Shown here: piece after piece, positions 9,738 through 22,186 of the stretch
Position numbering within the stretch: position 1 is the stretch's first letter
Layout: each line of letters begins with the position of its first letter
Origin: Bifiguratus adelaidae
Lineage: Eukaryota; Mucoromycota; Endogonomycetes; Endogonales
Assembly: GCA_002261195.1 (NCBI GenBank)
Contig: MVBO01000192.1
Span: 1-22,882 of the forward strand
Direction of reading: 5' to 3'
DNA: 22,882 bases
Translations under genes and position numbers: made by a program
Notes under the pieces: model-generated
Told to the model about the DNA's origin: nothing
Databases searched by the model: none
Seen by the model: only the letters and a program-made list of their open reading frames with translations

Positions 9738-10842
9738 TCAGAGTCGGTTTGGCCTGATCTGCCGATGATAGTCATAGGTCCAGCCATCCGCCTTGCCTGT
9801 CTCAACGGCTTCTTTGCATGCATCAGAGCATGTGTGCGTAGAGGCGGCTTTGCACGTGTCGCATTGCAAGAACAGTAAATGGCACCGCTGATTCGCACAA
9901 TTCGTAAAGACATCACACGGTTTGCCGCAGGTGTGGCACTGACCAAGAACGTCATGCGTGATCCGTTCGCCTCGGCGTTTGTCAAAGGTGAAGTTTTTGC
10001 CCTTGAAGAGAGAATTGGCCCTTTGACCCTTGATCCAATGTCCATACGCTGTGATGCCGCCTTCAAGCATAATGGGATTGTAACCGCGCTGCTTTAAGTA
10101 CGTTCCTGCGATGGAACATCGAATACCGCCTGTGCAGTACATGTACACATCATGATGCTTCTTGTCGCGGAGATCATGGCACAACATGTCCAATCCTTGT
10201 CGAAAGGTATCTGAATCGATCTTTTTAGCCTTGTCGAACCTTCCGATTTCACTGCGCAGAAGTGAGTGCAAGGGAAAAGGCAGAGCATTATCGACTTACT
10301 ATTCGTAGTGATTGCGCATATCGTACAATAAGATATCGTCCTGCTGTATGGCCTGGTGCCACTCTTGCGGCTTCAGGTGCGTAATGGGGTTACAAGAGAT
10401 CTCATCAAAGCCGTCCGCTACAAGCTGTACACTATGAGTCTAGGTTTCACGTATGACGTTCACCTACCTTCTTCTTTTTGATCACCAGTTTTGGGAATGC
10501 AGGTTCAGCAATGTCTTCAAGACTAGGATTCAGGTGTAGGGAATCAAGTCTCGTCGCGATCGTCAGATCCCGGTGTAATTCGTCGACATTCGAAACTGGA
10601 ACGGATACTTGAGCATTGATACCACCTAAAGGATGAGGTGCAAGGTAAATGCGTCCCACAACTCCAAGTCTCGGCAATCGATCACGAAGTGATGCCGAAA
10701 CTTGTTCAACCGTCTTAGGAGACCAATTTTGAAGAGAATAGAATGAAAATATGCGATGGTGATGCCATGATGTACTAGAATGGAAGCAACGCGTCCAATG
10801 CCCATTGAGCAAGCGCTCACGGCCAACTCTCCACCATGGCAT
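9738..10842 (-). CDS. Rhodanese-domain protein of the TrhO (YceA/UPF0176) / TSTD2 type, probably mitochondrial
   Basis: Exons: 10842-10468, 10424-10300, 10251-9738 (introns 43 and 48 nt), 337 aa, close to the bacterial TrhO length. Order of parts: a basic, Ser/His-rich N-terminus containing RCFHSSTSW, which looks like a mitochondrial presequence; a small ferredoxin-like domain with GRIYLAPHPLGGINAQ (TrhO pattern GRIYxAxxGxNAQ); VADGFDEI; then a rhodanese domain with DMRNHYEYEIGRF and the active loop YCTGGIRC (C206, R211). The last 80 residues hold Cys pairs (CHTCGKPC, CANQRC, CDTCK, CSDAC) like a zinc-binding end. Bacterial TrhO makes 5-hydroxyuridine at tRNA position 34, and the complete active loop suggests a related role. 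Substrate in fungi is not established. Start choice is the main uncertainty, because the reading frame upstream of FYSLQNW is not conserved. Confidence 0.85.
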
Positions 10843-10869
10843 GCACAAGGAACAACCCGAAAAGGAAAT

Positions 10870-12294
10870 GAACGATAGTGTTTAATTGCGAGCGTCAGTT
10901 CCGCCGAAAAGGAGGAGCACCTCAATGGTACTATCGACATTTCTACTTCCTGCAACCGCAATGTCTCTGATGGAGAGTCCGTCAAAATCAGGTTTCAGAA
11001 AGAGGAGGATTGAATCATTCTGAAACCATTGCTTTCCATAGATGCCAAACTTCGTCGTTTGGGATCATTAGCTTTTTCCACACTGCCATCCGCTGCGACA
11101 GTGGTGCTGAGGTAGCCATAATCGTAAAGTAAAATTGTAAAGGACCTCTTCCCTACAAGATCCAAGACAGCATCATTTACGAGGTCTTCACGATGGAGTG
11201 CACTAGCTTTCTTGGAGTCCAACCCCGCTTATCGGTCGCAGCACAAAATCCTGGTCAATTTGCAAACCACCAACTACTGGGACCGCCTTTTTCATGCCAT
11301 ATGCCAATAATTCGTCCAGCAAACTGCTTTGAAATGGAGAATCTTTCTTAAAAGTATTCGCGAGCTACCATCTCCTGAGGAAAGTTTCGAATAACGATTG
11401 GCCGCCGAACGTTATATAGAGTTGCACCATTACCGGCAGAATAGCCACCATATATTCTGGTAATCAGAGCATGGTCTTCATTCGGATTTGATTTCGTCCC
11501 GTTAAGAAGCAATTCGTCTTCCGTGGCAGTAAATGCGCCGAAATCACAAAAGTGATCTTGTCTGGGAGGATCTGCCATGCAGGAATACGGTGGATAATGT
11601 GCAACGTTGTTCATCCCCGTCAGGCCTACAGGCGAAATCCCAGCATGCAAACCTCTGTGAACAGCCCCGTTGTTGTATAACTCGATTTGAGATAATGATA
11701 CCCAGCAATTCGATGGCTCACCTTGCATACGGGGGAATACATGCAATTCATGAACCCAAAGGCTTCCGGCGAGCATCCTTTGGCATTTTCCACTGGACAT
11801 TCATATTCATCTTTCAGCAAGATGACCTGCTTGGCTCTGATCTCTTGCGGCTTCATGATATTGATGCTTTTTTCCAATAAAAGTCAGTCGAAACCGTAGA
11901 GGAGTTCCTACCGAGCAGAATCCCAGATACCGTTCCTCACGAAAGCCCTATAATGAAGTGACAAGCTATCTTCCATTCGAAGCCTCTAGGATCGATCAGT
12001 ACACAACGTCCTTCAGACTCGTGAAGCTCGGCAGCATATTGATTCTCTCTGACACTCGAATTTAAACGTATCGGCCTTTCGAATACGCCGACAATCGGAT
12101 AGCTCGAGGTAGCTGAGGTGAGAGATGATGGTCGATCAGATGCCGGAATTGGAGTGTATGCGGTGAGGTTTGATAATGGGCACCTTGCTGGATATAATCG
12201 AAGAAACCCTTGCTCCGCAAGTGTGGCTGATAGTGTGTCTACAATCTGGTGGAACTGACCACCCTTTGTTAGCCAAATGTTGCACAAGTTGAGG
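10870..12294 (-). pseudogene. Unassigned coding-like region, possibly a fast-evolving or decaying multi-exon gene
   Basis: I could not recognise a family. The minus strand has a chain of open frames that can be spliced: 12294-11941, 11866-11722, 11680-11434 and 11374-11292, joined by GT-AG gaps of 74, 41 and 59 nt, all in frame. Readable segments include LIDPRGFEWKIACHF, KQVILLKDEYECPVENAKGC, VGLTGMNNVAHYPPY, FGAFTATEDELLLNG and ITRIYGGYSAG. Below 11374 coding-like text continues but hops frames (LLDELLAYGMKKAVPVVGG; LHREDLVNDAVLDL; IEVLLLFGGTDARN, ending near 10870), with stops between pieces. No ATG with a good context begins the chain. The two GG-containing pieces (IYGGYS, LLFGGT) faintly recall kelch repeats, which is weak. 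Either more introns are present than I can place, or the gene is broken. Confidence 0.35.
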
Positions 12295-12796
12295 CTGGGT
12301 CGGTGTCAGGTGCAGATGATTGGATCTTTGAGCATAATAAGCAATCTAGAACGACACCGTTGAAAAGACCCATGCAAGAGAAAGGAAAGAAGGCAGGTTC
12401 TGGGGAGGTCCCTCCTTTCAAATCTGTATTTTGGCTCCGTGGTGTCATCGTGTCTGTGACCGTGTCTATATGCCTTGTCTATATGGCCATTCGCTGCTTT
12501 TTGTATCAGATTCATCAAACGGAACCACCATGCAAACAGGTGGCTGAAGAATCCATTCCCCTGGCAAAGCTAATGAGCAATAAACGAGAAAGATACTGAA
12601 CTCCCGAGTTCCTCGTAAAACAGCTTAGCAACTGAAATCGAAGGCGAGGCCTTCATGGAAGCCACATCTGGAAAAGCCCAATGAAGAGGGAGCAATCTCC
12701 CTGGAAGTTAGTCCATCGAGCGAATGTCATTCACGTGTCGATTACAGCGACAACAATGCATCCGAACTCATTCGACCCATTAGGAAGGTGTTATGA
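12273..12796 (+). other. Possible 3' exons of a single-pass membrane protein, or a relic
   Basis: On the + strand an open frame with no early ATG runs from 12273 to 12599. It contains a basic segment, then a hydrophobic helix (WLRGVIVSVTVSICLVYMAI), then RCFLYQIHQ. A second frame, 12629-12796, encodes a charged 55-residue tail (ARPSWKPHLEKPNEEG, SLEVSPSSECHSR, ASELIRPIRKVL). A GT-AG gap 12540-12628 would join them in frame, predicting one transmembrane helix and a C-terminal tail. The first in-frame ATG is at about 12372. It lies on the strand opposite the unassigned region before it and ends 49 nt from the HSP10 stop. It may be a real small gene, the end of a larger one, or chance. Confidence 0.3.
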
Positions 12797-12845
12797 ATGG
12801 GGATTTTTATTGCCATGCTACATCTCCATGATGCATTTCTATCAC

Positions 12846-13266
12846 TTATTCTTCAGTCACCTTGGCAAGCAACTCAGAGTCCCGGAACAAGAAATATTCC
12901 TGCAAGGTATCCATCAGCATCTATGTCTGTCGCGGCCCCCGCAAACCCATGGAGTCATGACCTACCTCTCCGTTCACCTTGACGTTTGATCCACCGTAAG
13001 CAGGAAGTAGCACCTTGTCGCCAACATTGACTTGAGGAGCAATGTGAGCTCCATCCTTGTTGAGCGCACCCTTGCCAACAGCCACCACGTAACCTTCGTT
13101 CAATGCCTCCTGTGCCTTCTCGGGAATCAAAATTCCGCTCGATGTCTTTTCTTGAGCTTTGATGCGTTGGACCAATACCCGATCCAGCAAAGGAACAATG
13201 TTGCGCACCTTGGTAGCCTAAACTTGGTCAGCTTCCATCCTCTCTAGTTGCATGTCCACTCACCAT
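12846..13266 (-). CDS. HSP10: Mitochondrial 10 kDa chaperonin (HSP10 / Cpn10, GroES family)
   Basis: Heptameric lid that caps the HSP60 folding chamber in the mitochondrial matrix. Exons: 13266-13264 (only the ATG), 13217-12966, 12899-12846; introns 46 and 66 nt; 102 aa. Start MATKVRNIVPLLDRV is typical. The mobile loop that binds HSP60 is present (KTSSGILIPEKAQE, with the hydrophobic triplet ILI). VGDKVLLPAYGG and the C-terminal EEYFLFRDSELLAKV complete the family pattern. There is no long cleavable presequence, as usual for HSP10. The first exon carries just the start codon, so splicing is essential for any product. It is divergently transcribed from HSP60, its functional partner, which strongly suggests joint regulation. 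Confidence 0.97.
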
Positions 13267-13293
13267 GTCAAACAGAGAACAACAAACTGAAAA

Positions 13294-13308
13294 AGAAAGC
13301 TCCAGAAT
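13294..13308 (-). promoter_or_regulatory. Heat shock element-like sequence near HSP10
   Basis: Three adjacent five-base units read aGAAa-gCTCc-aGAAt on the + strand. The consensus is alternating nGAAn and nTTCn, so the outer units match and the middle one has one mismatch. It lies 28-42 nt upstream of the HSP10 ATG, downstream of the TATA-like sequence, possibly within the 5' leader, which makes its role as a promoter site less certain. Confidence 0.4.
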
Positions 13309-13486
13309 CCCACCGCTTTATATCACGTGATCTCACTTCTCCGCTTTCCGATGCAAGAGCGTGATTTAGTCAATGGTTTCCGATGGCAGGAAGTGAGAAG
13401 AGGGTGAATGCGTGCGCAGAAGGGATGCTAGAGGGTAATCTAATGCTAGATCAGAGGTGTAGGAGTCTGTAAAGAGTATCCAATGA

Positions 13487-15427
<1,941 letters not shown>

Positions 15428-15521
15428 GCAGACAGAGTTGTGCGCACACTTGTACCCGATAGCTTCACTGCATACGTCCAAAAAAACTTTACAATAGAAA
15501 TCTTGCATGCTTTAGTTACAA
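15428..15521. other. Convergent spacer between HSP60 and the SNF2 gene
   Basis: Only 94 bp separate the two stop codons, so the 3' untranslated ends of the two transcripts probably overlap. An A-rich stretch at 15480-15498 (CAAAAAAACTTTACAATAGA) may take part in 3' end formation on the + strand. No gene is present. Confidence 0.45.
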
Positions 15522-18500
15522 TTACTGTTCATCACGATCTCCTCTAAACAAGTACATGAGCTCACTGAGACCTAGACGTTGGACCTTGTGGACGCCCTCT
15601 CCTAAGGCTCCATCAGCGATACTTTGTTTTTTGTCTTGCAATGCTAAAATTCGGTCTTCTACAGTGTCGCCTACGACAATACGGTGAACCTCGACGTCTT
15701 TGGTTTGGCCGATGCGGTGTACACGATCAATGGCTTGGTTTTCGACAGCGGGGTTCCACCAACAATCCATGATGATGACACTGAGAGGCCATTAGGCAAC
15801 GTCACCTTTGTTGGGCACATTGTGTACTTACCGATTGGCACACGTTAGATTGAGACCAAGAGAACCACATTTCGTGGAAACGAGCATGACGGACACCTCA
15901 GGGTCGGTGGACATGCGAACAATAGCAGCGTTACGTTGCGACACCGACATGGATCCATCGTACTGAACATATATTAATATTGGCGCACTGGCGGGTGTTT
16001 GTCCGTCTACTTACTCGCACAAACTTGTAGCCATTGCTTCGCAATGGTACCTCAATCAAGTCCAACTGGATGCAAGGTCAGCCTGGGTCTTCTAAAGAGC
16101 CTGTTGCCTTACCAAGCTTGTAAATTGCGAAAAGATAATGGTTTTCTCACCTAGATGCGTCTTTTGTGTCTCAGCGAGGATCTCGAGCATTTTGTCAATT
16201 TTTGCTGAACTGAGCCATTCGCCAAAACCTTGCAAGATATCATCAAGATTCATGCGGTCCCGGCTGGGATCAAGCTGGGACTTTACTTTGGCCTTGCCTT
16301 TACCCTTCTTGTCGTGTGGTGTTTCGTCAAATAGCTTGTCAAAGTCCGTATGCTCTTCATCCCTGTTTGAACTGAACTCGTTGGCTATACTGCAGACGCG
16401 ATTGAATATCTCGAGCGAGACCAGGCGGGTTGGTAAAATTTGCCCTCTGTGCGTAGAGTGAGTCATGGTTGACAGGTTGTGAGCACAACTGACCGGCAAT
16501 TTGGACAGCTCTTGCGATCATTCTCGGTATCCGTGATCTGTTCGAGGTGACCTGACGAATAATTTAGGTGCCAGCAGCTTAAAATGTCTTCTTTACCTAC
16601 CGCTCAGACACTCTTGACAAAACATATGGCCGCACTGCGGAATGATGGTGGCCAATGTGATAACATCCATACAAATAGGACACTAGGAGCATACCATGAG
16701 ACCTCCCGTATCTGAAGCCACGACAAACCCATTACCTCAAATTCGTGAAGATTTTCGATTTGTTTGAGTCGTTCAACAATAACTGGATCCATTTCTCGTG
16801 CAATCTCTTCTTGCTGTTCCTCCTCGAGTTCTCCTACTTTGACGTGTCGTTCGCCGGAGGGATCGTGATCTACATCTTTGATTAAGTTGGGGTGGCATAC
16901 CGCTTGACGAAGACGTAATAGCAGCACGAGCACCTATAGAACAATGTCAACGTTGCCGTAATATTGCGCAGGAATGGTGCAACATACGTTGGTATAATTC
17001 TTCATCACGGTGCCTGCCTGGACATATTTGTTGAAACGTAACTGCATCTGAGTTTCCACTGCTCTGTAAAATTTGCGCTCGTCGATGGAAAACTCGGCTT
17101 TGGTGATATGTACATTGCGAGCTGGTAAGGAAAGAATGGGTCGACCGTCTACTTTGTCCGTCTTACTCCGGCGAAGCAAGAAGGCTAAGATGGGAAAAAT
17201 GTAAGCCCGGATGTATGACCTATCATGATGGATGTACCTTTCAGCACGACTTGAAGCCGCTTCAAAGCCGTCTTTGGCCGACCGGATTTGATAGGATTCA
17301 AGATCTGAGCCCTGAAGAATACCCATTCACCGTGACCCTTGATCTGCAGAAATTTCATGAGAGAATACCTGTAGTAAGGTCATGTTGAGTGATCCAAATT
17401 GCATATATTTGGCGTGCTTACACATCCTCAACCGAGTTTTGAATAGGGGTTGCCGTGAGACACCAGCGGTAGGTGGCGTTTAGAGCACAAGCCGCTTGCG
17501 CTGATTTGGTGGCGCGGTTTTTGATGGTATGCGCCTCGTCCAAAATGATCCTATATGTTTCGTCAATACAAGTTCAAAAGGAGCGACGCAAGTACATACC
17601 GTTCAAATTCCATCGAAAATAGTGGTCCTTGCGCGTCAGTCTTACCGCTATTCCATTCAACCGCCACAACATTATAGGTGGTTAAGATGACTAGGCAGTT
17701 GTAAGAATTTAAATGATGTGAATGTAAGCGTTCAACTCACTATCAAAATGCTTCAACTGACTGGCAGCTTTCAGGCGATTACCGCCATGATGTATGATGA
17801 CTCGGAACACTCCCGCCTCCGTCTTGGTCAATATCTCTTGATTCCATTGATGCACCAGTGCAACCGGTGCAATTATCAACGTAGGCTTGGTCTGTTCCTC
17901 CCTCTTAGCCACCAAGAGAGCCATAGATTCGATGGTCTTGCCTAAACCCATATCATCCGCAAGAATACCACCTTTGTACTTTGGTTTGGCTTCCATATCT
18001 ATCATCCAGCCAAGCGCAATCTGGAAAGCACATTGATGGTGAGTCAGAAAATTAACCCTTTTCTTCCATGAGCCTCACCTTTTGATGTTCTAATAAAGTA
18101 GGTATCAATCCTTCTGGGGTACCTGTTCGGTCCTCGGGAGGAACCTCCTCGGTATTCATTGCCTCGAACAATGCCTGTAACTCCCTTTCCGTTTCTGCCT
18201 TGCTCATTCGCTCGCCGTCATAGTACCCGTCACAGCCGCCTCCTGAGTAGTAATTGGTGTAGTTGCGATAAGCATCGCCGTAATTGGCACCGGGATAAAG
18301 CCTTTGTGCATCAGCTACGTCATCCAACCAAATAACCTTTTCATCCTTTACAGGTACGGAGGTGCTTGCGGCTATCAATTTGTTCAAGTCCTCTTTCACC
18401 AGATCGATGATGCCTCCACAGTGATCTGACGCAGATGAAGTAGCAGGCTTTGAAACATTGGAGCTGGAATATTGTTGGGCGGGCGATCTGATGAGTGAGG

Positions 18501-19914
18501 GATTGTGAGAATTCATAGCAGACGGTGATTGATATCTATAAGGCGATTGAGGCAACGCCTGACCCGGCGAGAATGGTTTAGTGAGATCAATAGGCTCTTG
18601 CAACGCTGGTTGGTCCGTTCGCTGAGCATCTTGAGGGGAGTATCTCATGTTATTCTGCCATGGCATTGGCGGGGGCTTCCAAGTTGAAGTGCTGTTGGCG
18701 ATAGGAGGTTGAGGGAAACGGTAATTTGGGGGTTTTATCGGTGGTTTCCAAGTCGAAGTGCCACTAGTACCAGGAAGTTTCCCAAACAAATACTGGTACT
18801 GGCTTGAATTTGGCGGGACATGGTTGCTTTTTCTGTTGACAGGCGTAAAGGTGGTGCCGGGATTGGGTTTCTGGAGAGAAGCCATTACACCTTGGTTCGT
18901 CAGCAACATCTCCTCCTCTTGAAGCCGCCGCGCCAATTCAGCATCACTTTCGATTTGTAAATTCACGTCTTCGTCTGTCAAATCCATATAGTTGCTTGCA
19001 TTGTAAAGGTCTGTTTGTGCATTTGCCGCTCCTTTGGAAGCTCCGGATGTGGAAGCGCTTGGTCGAGGAGGTGTGAACGGTTTAGAGGCTGCAGCATTCC
19101 CAGTTGACGATGGACGTGGGACCGGGTTGACCGGACTATTGGAAGATCCAGTGATAACAAGATCCTGATCGAGACCTCCAGACAACTGCTTTGCTAGCTC
19201 CTCATCCCTCAGCAATTGCTCCAACACCTCTGACGGCATGTTTTCACTGTCAAAGGCTTCTTGAAGCTCTCGTGCAAGCCTGGCATCTTCCTCCTCTTGT
19301 TTCGCAAGTTGAGCTTGCATGTCCAAGCAGGTGTCAGGCTGAGCAAAATCGGTTGGCCGTCGAGCACTCGGAAGCACTGGAATGGTGTTGTCTGTAGTTA
19401 TTACATTTGCGGTAGTCGGTGTGTCTTTCTGCTCTATGGGAGCTCCTTGTAGTGCGGCGGATGTATTGTCAGACGGTGGCGCAGCAGGTATCGAGATTTC
19501 GGAGGCTGCTGTCGTTTCTGCGGGATAGCTACCAGGTAATGGAGCTTCCGAAGTGGAGGGAGCATTCAGCGGTGCTTGAGACTCTGTAGTCAATCGGACT
19601 TTATTCTGAGCGTTGGCTGGCGAGCCAACCGACATATCAGAAAGACTTGACTGCGCAGCAACCACGTCGTCATTAGCGAGCAGGGCTGGGGCTAACTCTG
19701 GAGTGGTAGCGTCACTGTCTGTCTTTGTCCGCTTCGTCGACTGCAAATCAGTTTGGTCTGCATTCTCGTCTTGGCTGCTGATCTGCCTAAGGCTTCGCTT
19801 TCGTTCCGTGTCGGACTTGGTGCTACTATTCGCCGTTTGGAAGCTGATATCGAGGTCAAGAAAGGAGTCATTGTCGGAGATTGTTTCAGGCGTTGTTGCG
19901 GTATCGGCAACCAT
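15522..19914 (-). CDS. SNF2-family ATPase with embedded RING finger (Rad16/Uls1 type)
   Basis: DNA translocase and likely E3 ligase acting on chromatin or repair factors. Thirteen exons: 19914-18079, 18020-17741, 17690-17600, 17550-17422, 17368-17238, 17184-16988, 16933-16736, 16682-16601, 16551-16494, 16446-16113, 16065-16015, 15962-15832, 15780-15522; introns 47-58 nt; 1258 aa. Walker A DDMGLGKT at 634-641, DEAH at 740-743, C3HC4 RING with C955/C958/C971/H973/C976/C979/C997/C1000 between the two helicase lobes, and motif [10 protein letters not shown] at 1191-1198. The first 600 residues are Ser/Pro-rich and disordered. They carry SUMO-interaction-like motifs (FLDLDI 18-23, YMDLTDED 309-316, IDLT 442-445, IIDLVKED 502-509, VIWLDD 527-532) and three ubiquitin-binding-like helices ([12 protein letters not shown] 210-221, DEELAKQL 237-244, [12 protein letters not shown] 324-335). 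These favour a SUMO-targeted Uls1-like role over Rad16; no HIRAN domain (Rad5/HLTF) was seen. Confidence 0.93.
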
Positions 19915-20434
19915 CTTCTCAGGTGGTCCACTCGAGGAATGGCCACTGATGTTCTATACAGTCTATATACACGAGAAGGAGAAGCGACTAAATGGCGCGG
20001 TCCATATGAAGTCCAAATTTGGCTCGAGTTCGAGCGTCAATTGACATTTGACCATTGACAGTTTACATTGGACATTGGAAGTTTGATACTCTGGCAATAG
20101 CTCACAGCACTATGAGCGATCCCTTGATACGTGTATATGATGGGCTTGGTCTGGTGAATGAACCCTGGGATGCAGTTACCTTACTCTAACTGTCACTGCG
20201 TCAAATGAAACCACTGGTATTGCATCGATCTGTATTCCCCTTTATCAATCTTTGAAATAACAGATTGGAAATCTTGAACTAGGCTCCCTGGATAGAGCAT
20301 CCTTCTATCCATCATCCAATGTTCTCAATGGAGACTGGATTGAATGGACCCAGAACGTTGAATAGCTTTCGAAAATCAATTTTGGGCGCGACGCGGTCAA
20401 AAGAATCAGTGTTCCCATTCTGGAGGAAAAGGGC
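19915..20434. promoter_or_regulatory. Divergent promoter region between the SNF2 gene and thymidylate kinase
   Basis: No gene was recognised in this 520-bp gap. Near 20040-20092 there is a cluster of short related repeats built on TTGACA and CATTGGA. No clear TATA box is seen for either gene. Several ATGs occur on the + strand before the thymidylate kinase start, none opening a conserved frame. Confidence 0.5.
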
Positions 20435-21294
20435 ATGCTGTCACGTATAATGTCCGGCCTAGGCCGAGGCGCCTTGGTGGTCGTGGAGGGATGTGACCGC
20501 GCTGGCAAGTCTACACAGTGCAGTCTGCTCGTGGAGTACCTTCAGTCATCTGGCATCAAGGCCCACCTGCTCAAATTTCCCAGTAAGGTGTACAGGCGCG
20601 TTTGAGATGGTTCATTGACCATGGTGTGCAGACCGAACAACCCCTATAGGCACCATGATAGACAGCTATCTCTCCAACAAGAGTCAACTCGATGACCGAG
20701 CCATACACTTGCTCTTTTCAGCCAATCGATGGGAAGCCATGTAAGTTTTCTATTTTGCGGGGATTTTGCGCTGATACTCGACCATTTGCAGGGACGAGAT
20801 GGAGAAATTGATACAGTCGGGTGTCACGCTAGTCGTTGATCGCTACGCGTATTCGGGAGTCGCATTTTCTGCTGCAAAAGTAAGATTATCCGTATCCCGA
20901 ACGCCTTTGCTCATGCTTTGACTTCAGGGCCTGGATCTAACCTGGTGTAAATCCTGTGATGTTGGGTTGATCACGCCGGACGTTGTCATCTTTCTTGATT
21001 TACCCATTGAAGATGCCATGAAACGAGGCGGTTTTGGGGAAGAACGCTACGAAAAGAAGGAGATGCAGATCAAAACACGTCAAAAGTTTATGGAGCTCAA
21101 GGATCGAAGTTGGCAGGTACGTCTTTCTCATCACCTCATTGCTCAATTCTCATATTGCAATCCACACTACTTAGATTATCGACGCAAGGATGACACCGGA
21201 AGACGTTCAACAAAAGATGAAGGCTGATATCCTAACGACCATCGAGAAAGCCAAAGCACAGCCCCTAAGGCGCGATCTTTGGCGGTTTTATTAG
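20435..21294 (+). CDS. CDC8: Thymidylate kinase (dTMP kinase)
   Basis: Phosphorylates dTMP to dTDP with ATP, needed for DNA synthesis. Exons 20435-20582, 20632-20740, 20792-20879, 20928-21116, 21175-21294; introns 48-58 nt; 217 aa, the normal length. P-loop GCDRAGKST at 19-27, FPNRTTPIG (dTMP-binding FP-R motif), FSANRWE, the DR-Y motif VVDRYAYSG, and lid region [10 protein letters not shown]. The lid Arg pattern with a plain DRAGKS P-loop is like the eukaryotic type. Two in-frame ATGs, 20435 and 20450, are both possible; the second gives [14 protein letters not shown], closer to typical family starts, and would make 212 aa. The gene is divergent from the SNF2/RING gene, so both nuclear DNA-metabolism genes share a 0.5-kb promoter region. 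Confidence 0.95.
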
Positions 21295-21382
21295 ACCATG
21301 TACCAAAATTTAATTCATTATAGGACATCCATCCTTTAATAGACCTGCGTTTGCCTTCCGGTCATCCTTCTCTCCACGCATC

Positions 21383-22090
<708 letters not shown>

Positions 22091-22186
22091 GCCATCACTT
22101 GTAACTTACTGTGCCAAATATCTGAATTCTGTTCATTTTCCGTGTTCATTGTTCCCTTTGCACCATTAGCCCATTGACCTTGCAGC

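Noticed and set aside
10984-11222. Separate small gene encoding LHREDLVNDAVLDL
   Set aside because: The frame begins at a non-ATG codon and neighbouring pieces in other frames look like the same gene, so it was kept within the unassigned region.
11533-11880. Plus-strand open frame of 115 codons in the unassigned region
   Set aside because: The composition is not protein-like and the minus strand here gives better segments that splice in frame.
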